NCBI GenBank assembly: GCA_003520545.1
Contig: DOUP01000135.1
Location: forward strand, 508-43,645
Direction: 5' to 3'
From: Maritimibacter sp.
Lineage (GTDB): Bacteria; Pseudomonadota; Alphaproteobacteria; Rhodobacterales; Rhodobacteraceae
DNA: 43,138 bases
The notes beneath the pieces are model-generated. The model saw nothing but the letters and a program-made list of their open reading frames with translations. It was not told where the DNA came from and ran no database searches. Below, piece by piece: positions 34,606 through 42,661 of the stretch. The translations under genes and the position numbers were made by a program. Every line of letters begins with the position of its first letter. Positions within the stretch are counted from its first letter, which is position 1.

Positions 34606-35619
34606 ATGAAACTCTTCGCAACCACTGCAATCGCCATGGTGCTGGGCACCGGCGCATTTGCACAAACCGTCGGCGTAAGCTGGTCCAACTTTCAGGAAGA
34701 GCGCTGGAAGACGGACGAAGCCGCCATCGTCGCCGCTCTGGAAGCGGCGGGGGCCGACTACATCTCCGCCGACGCACAGTCGTCCTCGTCCAAGCAGCTT
34801 TCCGACGTGGAAAGCCTCGTGGCCCAGGGCGCGGACGTGCTCGTGATCCTCGCGCAGGACACACAGGCGATCATCCCCGCCGTGGACGCTGCCGCCAACG
34901 AAGGCATCCCGGTCATCGCCTATGACCGCCTGATCGAAGATCCGCGCGCCTTCTACCTCACCTTCGACAACATCGAAGTGGGCCGGATGCAGGCCCGCGC
35001 CGTGCTCGAAGCACAGCCGACCGGCAACTACGTGATGATCAAGGGCTCGCCCACCGACCCGAACGCAGACTTCCTGCGCGGCGGTCAGCAGGAAGTGCTG
35101 CAAGACGCCATCGACGCGGGTGACATCACCATCGTGGACGAAGCCTATACCGACGGCTGGCTCCCGGCGAACGCCCAGCGCAACATGGAGCAGATCCTGA
35201 CCGCCAACGACAACAACGTCGACGCGGTCGTGGCCTCCAACGACGGCACCGCCGGTGGCGTCGTGGCCGCGCTTACCGCACAGGGCATGGACGGTATCCC
35301 GGTCTCCGGTCAGGACGGCGACCACGCCGCTTTGAACCGCGTCGCCAAGGGCACCCAGACCGTCTCCGTCTGGAAAGACGCCCGCGAGCTCGGCAAGGCC
35401 GCCGGTGAAGTCGCCGTGTCGCTGGCCGGCGGCACTGCCCCGGCCGACATCGACGGTGCGGCTGAGTGGACGTCGCCTTCCGGCACCACCCTGACCGCCA
35501 AGTTCCTGGAGCCGGTCCCGGTCACCGCGGATAACCTCTCGGTTGTCGTGGACGCCGGCTGGATCGAGCAGGACGCTCTGTGTCAGGGCGTCACGGACGG
35601 CCCCGCGCCCTGTAACTGA
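34606..35619 (+). CDS. xylF: Xylose ABC transporter, periplasmic binding protein
   Basis: The 337-residue protein has a signal peptide (MKLFATTAIAMVLGTGAFAQ) and a type I periplasmic sugar-binding fold. It shows XylF-like sequence: WSNFQEERWKTDEAAI, AYDRLIEDPRAFYLTFDN, GSPTDPNADFLRGGQQEVL and SGQDGDHAALNRVAKGTQT. ATG at 34606 is chosen because GGGAGGAAACCA precedes it directly and it gives a standard signal peptide. It delivers D-xylose to the XylGH importer. In this window the permease gene is a chimera and no xylG is seen, so import through this locus is doubtful. Confidence 0.95.
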   Translation: MKLFATTAIAMVLGTGAFAQTVGVSWSNFQEERWKTDEAAIVAALEAAGADYISADAQSSSSKQLSDVESLVAQGADVLVILAQDTQAIIPAVDAAANEGIPVIAYDRLIEDPRAFYLTFDNIEVGRMQARAVLEAQPTGNYVMIKGSPTDPNADFLRGGQQEVLQDAIDAGDITIVDEAYTDGWLPANAQRNMEQILTANDNNVDAVVASNDGTAGGVVAALTAQGMDGIPVSGQDGDHAALNRVAKGTQTVSVWKDARELGKAAGEVAVSLAGGTAPADIDGAAEWTSPSGTTLTAKFLEPVPVTADNLSVVVDAGWIEQDALCQGVTDGPAPCN

Positions 35620-35692
35620 TCCGACGGTCCAACAAATCGCGATCTCCGCTGCCTGCGGGGATCGCCCCCTACCCTTAAAACTCGAGGTCACC

Positions 35693-36463
35693 ATGGCAGA
35701 CGCCAGCCAGACCGGCACGTCCCAAGGGCGTAAGAACATCATCAAGACCCTCGAATTCGACACCCGCCTTCTGGGCATGGTCGGCGCATTCATCCTGGTC
35801 TGCCTGGTGTTCAACATCCTGACCGATGGCCGTTTCCTTACCCCGCGCAACATCTTCAACCTGACGATTCAAACCGTCTCGGTCGCGATCATGGCCACCG
35901 GCATGGTGTTCGTCATCGTTACCCGCCACATCGACCTGAGCGTGGGCGCGTTGCTCGCGACCTGCTCGGCCGTGATGGCGATGACCCAGACGCAGATCCT
36001 GCCCAGCCTCGGCATCGAGTACGGCAGCGTATGGATCGCTCCCATCGCGATCGCGGTTGGCATCCTGACCGGCGGTCTCATCGGCGCTTTTCACGGCTGG
36101 CTTATTGGCTATCTCACCATCCCCGCGTTCATCGTGACGCTCGGCGGCTTCCTCGTCTGGCGCAACGTGGCCTGGTATCTCACCAACGGTCAAACCATCG
36201 GCCCGCTCGACGAAACGTTCCAAATGCTCGGCGGGATCGGCGGCACGGCCTTCTCGCCCATCGTGAACCCGCCCGAAGTCGCGATCCTGGGGATCACGCG
36301 CACGGAAACGGTCACGGTCTGGAACGGCGACACCCCGCACCCGGTGCCAATGGTGCCGCTCGACCTCTCCTACGACCACCGCGTCATCAACGGTGCCGAC
36401 GCAGCGCGTTTCCTGAGCTTCTATACGGACCTGATCTCGGACCCACGCAACCTGATGGTGTAG
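35693..36463 (+). CDS. Chimeric gene: XylH permease N-terminal half joined to a 2-oxoacid dehydrogenase E2 C-terminus
   Basis: The 256-residue frame begins as a XylH-like inner-membrane permease with several spans (FILVCLVFNILTDGRF; VAIMATGMVFVIVTRHIDLS; AIAVGILTGGLIGAFHGWLIG), through WYLTNGQTIGPLDETFQMLGG. From about residue 180 it becomes the end of a dihydrolipoyl acyltransferase: GGTAFSPIVNPPEVAILG, then PLDLSYDHRVINGADAARF with the catalytic histidine. The junction (about 36226-36250) lies at GGIGGT, a sequence that both families carry in similar form. The permease lacks its last spans and the E2 lacks its lipoyl domains and most of its core, so no function is expected. Deletion and misassembly both fit. 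Confidence 0.85.
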   Translation: MADASQTGTSQGRKNIIKTLEFDTRLLGMVGAFILVCLVFNILTDGRFLTPRNIFNLTIQTVSVAIMATGMVFVIVTRHIDLSVGALLATCSAVMAMTQTQILPSLGIEYGSVWIAPIAIAVGILTGGLIGAFHGWLIGYLTIPAFIVTLGGFLVWRNVAWYLTNGQTIGPLDETFQMLGGIGGTAFSPIVNPPEVAILGITRTETVTVWNGDTPHPVPMVPLDLSYDHRVINGADAARFLSFYTDLISDPRNLMV

Positions 36464-36468
36464 GAGGT

Positions 36469-36501
36469 ATGATGGCGGAGACGAAGTCCGCCATCCTATA
36501 G
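36469..36501 (+). pseudogene. Ten-codon start fragment behind the E2 fragment
   Basis: GGAGGT is followed by ATG ATG and codons for MMAETKSAIL, then TAG. It has a good ribosome site but ends at once, so it is probably the beginning of whatever followed the E2 gene in its original place, cut at about 36500. A hairpin (GATGGCGGA 36471-36479 with TCCGCCATC 36487-36495) lies within it. Confidence 0.35.
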
Positions 36502-37032
36502 ACCTAGTGGTTTGTAATTATTAAATATTCAGAAAAATATTTTGATTATCATACCACATAACATACCACACTGTTCTACCAAGTCGGTCTCCGCAAAGCA
36601 ATTTCGCTCCATTCGGACACCGCCACCGGACACATTCTCGACTCATGTGTACGCACCAAATGCTGTTCGCAACGAGTCCTTACATGCTCTCACATGTCGT
36701 TCATAAGAATCCAGCTGTTGATCGTCACGCTGATCATGACCCATCGTAGGGTTGCGCTCACACCCTGACCCCATTTCTCAACTGGTTTTTCATGATCAGT
36801 TGAGGCGTCGGATTCTGCGGACACTTCACTCTCTCCGTCGGGCTCGACCGGCTCGGTAGATTGCAGGGTTCAAAACGCGCTATGGAGGACCCGGAGCGGC
36901 ATTGAGAACACAAAGCTACAATGCGCTTAGAGCACCGGGCAATGCCCCGCCAGAAACGCCCCCTTGCGCTTGCAGTAGGTAGGCAAACGGTCTATTCGAT
37001 GGCCACTGCGCGAAGCGCCAGAATTTGGAGAT
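36502..37032. other. Intergenic region upstream of the polysaccharide genes
   Basis: An AT-rich start (36500-36570) contains CATACCACA twice and AAATATT/AATATTT. The rest has no convincing gene in six frames. It marks a change in composition between the chimeric xylose locus and the polysaccharide region. It probably holds the promoter for the downstream operon and a recombination scar. Confidence 0.5.
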
Positions 37033-38967
37033 ATGATGGCGGACGCCCCTGAAGTTCAAGACGATGAGATCGATCTAGGTGAATTGTTCGCGTCTCTTTG
37101 GGCCTACAAACTCCTTATTGGTGCTGTCACAGTCGGCGCAATTGTCGCCGGTGGCTTTTATGCGTTAAATGCGGAGAAGACCTACATAGGCGAAGCCGTC
37201 TTCACTCTTGAGGACAAGGACGAGTCCGGGCTTAATCTTGTCAACATGTCAGGTCTTTCTGCTCTCGCAGGCCTCGGCGGCATTACCGACGAAGGCAACG
37301 TGTTGTTTGACCGCGTCCGTGGACGCGTTTTCATCGCGGCACTTGACGAAACCGTCGACTTGCGGGGCGATCCGTACTTCAATTCCTATGACCCTAGCGC
37401 AGAAGACCCTCTGTGGAAGGCGTTGATCAAGAGCGCAATCGGGTACGAATCCGCGAGCGAATATCCAGATCGCATTGTAGAAAATAACATTGTCGGCAGT
37501 TTTCGCGAAAGTCTCACAATCGTTGAGACCGGAAACGGCGCAATGTCGATCAAAATCGACCATACAGATCCTGATCGTGCAGCCACCATCGCCAATGCCG
37601 TGATGGACCAGGTCATTGAAGAAACAAAACGCGAGCGGGAAACCACACAAGACAGTCAGCTTGACTACCTTTCGGAAACGCTTGCTGACACACTGGCCGA
37701 GATGGAAAAGGCCCAAGCAAAGCTTAAGAATTTTGCCATCAGCAATTCGACGTTATCGATCGAGTCGTTAGCGCGAGGCTCTGTAGCGCTTGACGAGATC
37801 CGAAACCGCCTTGAACGGGCCCGAGAGCTGAGCGCCGCGGCCAATGCACTTCTGGAAGCGGTCGAAAGTGGCCGCACAAACGATGAAACCTACGCCCAGC
37901 TCAGGACGGAGCATCCGATTGTTGATGACGTCGAGTTCCGGCGCGTTCTGGGAATTAGCGAGATCATTTCCGAATTCACTTGGCCAGACCGAGAAGTCCT
38001 CGCTGCGGTGAGTGCGACCTTGGAGGACAGCCGCCAACGTATCGCACGGGAGCAGAGCCGGCTCGAAGATGAAGCGATCAACTATGCAAGCTCAGCAGAA
38101 GAGCAAGCAGCGCTCCAGCGCGAAGCAGAAATCGCAGAAGCGTCCTACACCGTGCTGATCGAACAGGTAAAGGCGCAATCCCTTCTCGCGGGTTACACCA
38201 GCGAAACCGCGAAAATTTTCGAACGCGCGACACCACCGTTGTCGCCCAGCGCACCGAACAGAAAACTGGTCGTGGCCCTTGCAGCCGTCTTGGGCCTACT
38301 CGTCGGATCAGGGACGGCTCTTGTCTTGTCCCTGCGCAAGGGCGTGCTTTACTCGCGCCGCGCATTTCGGGATGAATTCGAGCCGACCTACACCTTGTCC
38401 GCCGCATGGCTAGCGAAGCTCAACGGCAAGGGGTTTTCGGCAATTCGAAACCGCCTTGCAAAAGCGAAGACCGGCGATCTGACTGAGATCGCTGTAATCT
38501 TGCGCCGGCTTGGATCGCGCTATGTCGTGGTGGCAGGTGGTGGCGCCAAAGCAACCGCCAGAACGGCAGCCCTGACTGCGGCCGTCTCTGTCGCCAACAG
38601 CGGTCGCAAAGTGGCTGTCATTGATCTGGCCGGACCAAAACCAACTAATGATGTTGGAGCTACTGCCAAAGAGCACTGGGCCGAGGTCCAGTCCAGCGAT
38701 GGTGTGACAGAACTCGCCTTTTTGGGTGGCCGCGCAAATATCGATCTGCTCGCGTCATCAAAATTCGATGACGCAGTCGCCGCAGCGTTAGACAAATATG
38801 ACCTTGTTGTTTTCTCAGCCGACCCATCCATTGCGGAAATGTCTGCTGTAGGGCTTTCTGGGCTTGATCCCACATTACTCCTTGTGGGTCGCCCCCGTCG
38901 CACGTCAAAAGCATTGGTTCATCAACTGCGCAGCCTCAAACTGCCCTCGATCCTCCTGTTAGAGTGA
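37033..38967 (+). CDS. Wzz/GumC-type polysaccharide co-polymerase with degenerate BY-kinase domain
   Basis: The 644-residue protein has an N-terminal Wzz domain with a membrane span (LLIGAVTVGAIVAGGFYAL), a long periplasmic coiled-coil region (about 190-390), a second span (LVVALAAVLGLLVGSGTALVLSL), and a cytoplasmic tyrosine-kinase-like domain. In the kinase part the expected P-loop is replaced by AGGGAKATART, so ATP binding and autophosphorylation are doubtful. VAVIDLAG keeps the Walker A' outline. ATG at 37036 is as good a start as 37033. It overlaps the wza-like gene by 4 bases. It controls chain length and export of a polysaccharide. Confidence 0.85.
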   Translation: MMADAPEVQDDEIDLGELFASLWAYKLLIGAVTVGAIVAGGFYALNAEKTYIGEAVFTLEDKDESGLNLVNMSGLSALAGLGGITDEGNVLFDRVRGRVFIAALDETVDLRGDPYFNSYDPSAEDPLWKALIKSAIGYESASEYPDRIVENNIVGSFRESLTIVETGNGAMSIKIDHTDPDRAATIANAVMDQVIEETKRERETTQDSQLDYLSETLADTLAEMEKAQAKLKNFAISNSTLSIESLARGSVALDEIRNRLERARELSAAANALLEAVESGRTNDETYAQLRTEHPIVDDVEFRRVLGISEIISEFTWPDREVLAAVSATLEDSRQRIAREQSRLEDEAINYASSAEEQAALQREAEIAEASYTVLIEQVKAQSLLAGYTSETAKIFERATPPLSPSAPNRKLVVALAAVLGLLVGSGTALVLSLRKGVLYSRRAFRDEFEPTYTLSAAWLAKLNGKGFSAIRNRLAKAKTGDLTEIAVILRRLGSRYVVVAGGGAKATARTAALTAAVSVANSGRKVAVIDLAGPKPTNDVGATAKEHWAEVQSSDGVTELAFLGGRANIDLLASSKFDDAVAAALDKYDLVVFSADPSIAEMSAVGLSGLDPTLLLVGRPRRTSKALVHQLRSLKLPSILLLE

Positions 38968-40148
38968 CCTTCATCGTGAAACCTGTCCTTCTTCTAACCG
39001 TTTTTCTCGCACTGTCCTCCTGCACGGCGGTTCTTCAGTCGCCCGCGCTCCCGACCGATGTTGAAGAGATTGAAGGGCAGCAAGACGACTTCCGGATCAC
39101 GGTGCAACCGTTGACACTCGAAACCGCCGAAAAACTTCAGGCCGAGCCCTACCCGCGCAACTTGGTCCGGACGGGATCCGGGGCGTCCGCTGGCGTCGTT
39201 CCGGAAGGCGTACTGACTCGTAGTTATCTTCCGCCGATTACCGGGCCACAGATGTACCGTCTCGGCCTTGGCGACGAGTTGACGTTTGCGCAATTCGCAG
39301 AAGGCGGTGTCGCGTCTGTCAACCAGTTGATCGACTCCGGCAATGAAACATCGACATCGGTCCTGACAGCGGACCAGGTCATAACCAGCACGGGACGGGT
39401 CGGCTCGGACGGTTCGGTCCTCTTGCTGGGTCTCGGCAAGCTGGATCTCGGTGGAAAGACGTTGAGTGAGGCTCGGGACATCGTTCGCAACGTGCTTATT
39501 CGCAACGGGGCTGCGCCACGGTTTCAGCTCGAAATCTCAGGCTTCAACTCTAAAAAAGTCTTCTTGGTCTCCAACGTCGCGGGCAGCAGGGTCGTGCCTA
39601 TCACGGACCAGGGTCTTACCTTGCGAGAATTGGTGACCGCAACCGGCCAAAGCATTGACGGTCAAGCTGTCGTTGTCATCAAGATACAGCGGAACGGCCG
39701 CGAATACCGTCTGATCTCAGAATTCCTGCGGAGACCCGGCGCACCCGACATTTATCTTCAAGATCAGGACCAGGTCATTATCGAAGCGATGGGCTACAAG
39801 CCCGGTCAGGTGTTCTTACTCGGTGCTGTTGCCCCTGTCACCGTTCCCATTGCGCCGGAGACGCGCGAAACGCTCGCTGACGTCTTGTTCACCCCTGAAG
39901 GGATCTTGGGAAGCCCCATCGCCCAGCGGTCGGAAGTTTACCTTCTACGAGGGTCCCACCCGGTCCGCGCCTACAAGCTTGACGCAACCGACCCGACCCA
40001 GTTGATCGTGGCCGCGAACATGGAACTTCGTCCCAACGATATCATCTTCGTGCCGGAACAACCGCTCTCTTCGTTGAACCGCACATTGGTCCAAATCACG
40101 CCGTTGCGGCTTCTGATCCGTGACATCGAGGCTGGGAACCTTCCCTAA
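38964..40148 (+). CDS. Wza-like polysaccharide export outer-membrane lipoprotein
   Basis: The 394-residue protein has a lipoprotein signal (LLTVFLALSSC) and Poly_export/SLBB-type domains: YRLGLGDELTFAQFAEGG, LLLGLGKLDLGGKTLSEARDIV, then SGFNSKKVFLVSNVAG and repeated SLBB units. GTG at 38964 overlaps the upstream stop (GTGA); an internal GTG at 38976 would give the same lipoprotein. It would form the outer-membrane channel for the polysaccharide handled by the upstream Wzz protein. Confidence 0.88.
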   Translation: MTFIVKPVLLLTVFLALSSCTAVLQSPALPTDVEEIEGQQDDFRITVQPLTLETAEKLQAEPYPRNLVRTGSGASAGVVPEGVLTRSYLPPITGPQMYRLGLGDELTFAQFAEGGVASVNQLIDSGNETSTSVLTADQVITSTGRVGSDGSVLLLGLGKLDLGGKTLSEARDIVRNVLIRNGAAPRFQLEISGFNSKKVFLVSNVAGSRVVPITDQGLTLRELVTATGQSIDGQAVVVIKIQRNGREYRLISEFLRRPGAPDIYLQDQDQVIIEAMGYKPGQVFLLGAVAPVTVPIAPETRETLADVLFTPEGILGSPIAQRSEVYLLRGSHPVRAYKLDATDPTQLIVAANMELRPNDIIFVPEQPLSSLNRTLVQITPLRLLIRDIEAGNLP

Positions 40149-40287
40149 AGGCCACGATAGTGGTCGGTCCACCCACATCGCGTCTGGTCTGAGGTCGCGT
40201 TTTATCGACGTTTTGGTTGGTCGGCAATAAAACTATCCAATTCTTAAGGACGATCAGGCGTCGGGCCCCGTAAGAAGGCTGTTTTCG

Positions 40288-40665
40288 TCACTCCAAGACC
40301 GCGAACTCGTTTTTGACCATGCGTAAAAGGGCACGGACACCCAACCCGATCCCAGCACCGATGATTAAACCAACCACATCGAACCCGAAATCAGCAAGTT
40401 CCTGAGCCCGCGCGAAAAAGGGTTGGATTATCTCAATGCCACCGCCCAGGATTAGCCCAAAAAGGAGCATAGGGACCAAAGCACGCGGATAGAGAAGCGC
40501 TGTAGGCAATATATAAACCGCAAAGGCCACCATATGGGCCAGTTTGTCGACCGGCAGCGACTTGATTTCGGCGACAGCCTGAGGAGTCAGTGTCAGCCAG
40601 AGGATCAACACAGCGCTGGTAAAAGACCCGCCCAATGCAACTAAGTGCGCTGTCTTCGATGACAC
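40288..40665 (-). CDS. VanZ-like membrane protein
   Basis: The 125-residue protein has four hydrophobic segments and the VanZ-like pattern: LWLTLTPQ near the first span, VDKLAHMVAFAVYILPT, LILGGGIEIIQPFFARAQELADFGFDVVG with the conserved acidic and aromatic residues. Such small proteins occur beside exopolysaccharide genes in many alphaproteobacteria. It reads convergently to the wza-like gene. Function is not known. Confidence 0.85.
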   Translation of the reverse strand: MSSKTAHLVALGGSFTSAVLILWLTLTPQAVAEIKSLPVDKLAHMVAFAVYILPTALLYPRALVPMLLFGLILGGGIEIIQPFFARAQELADFGFDVVGLIIGAGIGLGVRALLRMVKNEFAVLE

Positions 40666-40777
40666 GTCGTATTACCTTTCGCTCTTCCGCCCGTCACGAC
40701 GACGAACCTCGCATAGATAGCCGCTTCTTATTGCGTTTCTCCAGCGATAAGCTCTAACAAAATCGTCACAAAGGGGT

Positions 40778-41620
40778 ATGAAACGGCTTGCTAGCAGGTT
40801 CTCGCTCAATCCAAGCCGTCGCCAAAGGGCACTCCAAAATGGTCATTTCAGGAAAGCACGCGACCAGATGACACCGAAACAGCAGAACGGCGTTTTCCAA
40901 GCCCTCTCGAGCCGCGTAGCCGTATTGATGCTTGCGTCGCTCATGGCGATAGCACCACAGCAAACACCGGCCCAAAACGCCGAACGGCGGGAGATCATTC
41001 ATTATCAGAAGAACATTCGCATCAACCGGAACAACCACGAAGAACTTGCTCGGGAGTTTCTCCGCTTCCGCCCGGATACGATCTCCCTTCAGGAAATCGC
41101 GTCATCCGACAAAGTGCTCCTCGATCTGTTGAAGGATACTTACCCGTCGCAACACTATTGCCACGTCAAGCACCTGAGCGGCATTGCAGCACTTTCCCGC
41201 TGGCCCATGGTCGAAGGGACGCAGACCTGTTTCGGAGGATGGGGGATAGCCGGGTTTCAAGTAGAAATGCCAGAAGGCCGAGTTTGGGTCCTATCCGCAC
41301 ATATCGAAGTGTTCTTAGATGGCCTACGCCCAGACATCGTCCGGGCCTTGATACCTCAACTGGAAGACCTTGAAGGTTCGGTAATCCTGGGTGGCGACTT
41401 CAACTCGGAACCTTTCTTCACATCCACCGTTGCACTGGCAAAAGCCGCCCGCGTGAGACGGATTGGGCGCTCCGTTCCAACTTTCGAGCTGTTCGACCGC
41501 ATCGGGATTTCGATTGATCATGTCATGGCGACAGGCGGCGAAGGTGTTATCATGCAGAGACCCAAGTTGACTTCAGATCACTTTGGTGTTGTGAGCCGGT
41601 TCTCCATGCACTTTCTTTAG
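40778..41620 (+). CDS. Exported endonuclease/exonuclease/phosphatase family protein
   Basis: The 280-residue protein has a hydrophobic segment near residues 48-58 (LMLASLMAIAPQQTPAQ) that suits an export signal if translation starts at an internal codon, for example ATG 40868. The EEP fold shows PDTISLQEI (catalytic Glu), LSAHIEVF, LGGDFNSEPF, SIDHV and TSDHFGVV. Enzymes of this fold cleave phosphodiesters or phosphoesters; the substrate cannot be told. It stands next to polysaccharide genes, so a cell-envelope role is possible. Confidence 0.85.
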   Translation: MKRLASRFSLNPSRRQRALQNGHFRKARDQMTPKQQNGVFQALSSRVAVLMLASLMAIAPQQTPAQNAERREIIHYQKNIRINRNNHEELAREFLRFRPDTISLQEIASSDKVLLDLLKDTYPSQHYCHVKHLSGIAALSRWPMVEGTQTCFGGWGIAGFQVEMPEGRVWVLSAHIEVFLDGLRPDIVRALIPQLEDLEGSVILGGDFNSEPFFTSTVALAKAARVRRIGRSVPTFELFDRIGISIDHVMATGGEGVIMQRPKLTSDHFGVVSRFSMHFL

Positions 41621-41741
41621 TGTGCGACCTCAGCACCCCCATCTTGGCTGCCGCCAGGATTACCCGATCAGTTTTGTCCGTTTGCATGAAGTAAGGCACT
41701 GACCGTCTTGGCCCGTGATGAGCGCACGTTTCGTCATGAGG

Positions 41742-42515
41742 TTAGGTGTCCTTCATACCCTGAGAACCTTCCCGCCTTGTGAACTGGCTTAACTTGATGA
41801 GGTTCTTTGCCAGTAAAACCCCACGCCCCCCAATGCCATGCCGACGGAGCGCGCGCAAATCCTCGCGGCTTTTGCGGATAATCCTGCCCACGGAACCGTT
41901 GCTCTCGCCGCCGACCCTCATGCGCACCAAGACTTCAGGGATATATGCCAATCGAAGCTCTGCACTGGTCAACCATCGCAGGATCGCCTCGTAATCGGCC
42001 GAAATACGAAAACTGATGTCGTAGCACCCGTGTTTCTCGAACACGTCGCGACACAGGAACAGCGTCGGGTGCGGCGGCATCCAGCCCGTGCGCAGCAGCT
42101 CCGGACGATAGACTCCCGCGCGCCAATAGCGGATCACGCGGTTGGGTCGGTCGCGGGCGACATATTCCAGATCACCATAGGCACCATCAACATTGCCAGA
42201 CCCAAACGCCTCCGCCACCTGCGCCAGAACGTTCTCCCGTGCAAACAAATCATCAGTATGCAACAGGCCGATGACGTCCCCGTCGGCCAGCGCGATGCCT
42301 TTATTCAAAGCGTCGTAGATACCGCGATCGGGCTCACTGTAGAAACGAATTACCGGACTGTTGAACCGCTCAACAATCGCGCGCGTGCCGTCATGAGAGG
42401 CACCATCGATGACGATCAACTGCTTGTTGGGGTGGTTTTGGGCTAGGAAGGACTCAATGGCCTCGCCGATCGTTTCCTGAGAATTGTAGGCGGCCATGAT
42501 TATGGATATTTTCAT
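41742..42515 (-). CDS. Family 2 glycosyltransferase
   Basis: The 257-residue GT-A enzyme starts MKISIIMAAYNSQETIGEAI, followed by VIDGASHDGT, GIYDALNKGIALADGD and the LLHTDDLF metal-binding DxD-like motif. The C-terminal third has the WYGTD-type helices of WcaA/WcaE-like transferases. It adds a sugar from a nucleotide donor to a growing glycan. It is complete and single, facing away from the IS3 element. Confidence 0.92.
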   Translation of the reverse strand: MKISIIMAAYNSQETIGEAIESFLAQNHPNKQLIVIDGASHDGTRAIVERFNSPVIRFYSEPDRGIYDALNKGIALADGDVIGLLHTDDLFARENVLAQVAEAFGSGNVDGAYGDLEYVARDRPNRVIRYWRAGVYRPELLRTGWMPPHPTLFLCRDVFEKHGCYDISFRISADYEAILRWLTSAELRLAYIPEVLVRMRVGGESNGSVGRIIRKSREDLRALRRHGIGGRGVLLAKNLIKLSQFTRREGSQGMKDT

Positions 42516-42661
42516 GGGTTATGGTCCCGTTAATGGACGAGCACGTCGTGCAAAGTGTCCGGATCATATGAAACAGACTACGTTCGGTGTTGGCTCTCAT
42601 ATCAGCATTCGTTTCAAATTAGTTAATAAGGCATTGATCTCTTTCTTCCCTGAATAGAGCC

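Noticed and set aside
34549..35859. 436-codon minus-strand frame opposite xylF
   Set aside because: Antisense shadow of xylF; no motif or ribosome site.
36471..36495. Hairpin behind the XylH/E2 chimera as a terminator
   Set aside because: The stem is perfect over nine bases but no T run follows, and it lies within the start of a former gene.
36600..36800. Possible integrase-like peptide on the minus strand (MGHDQRDDQQ...)
   Set aside because: Too short, with no catalytic residues; similarity to recombinases could not be supported.
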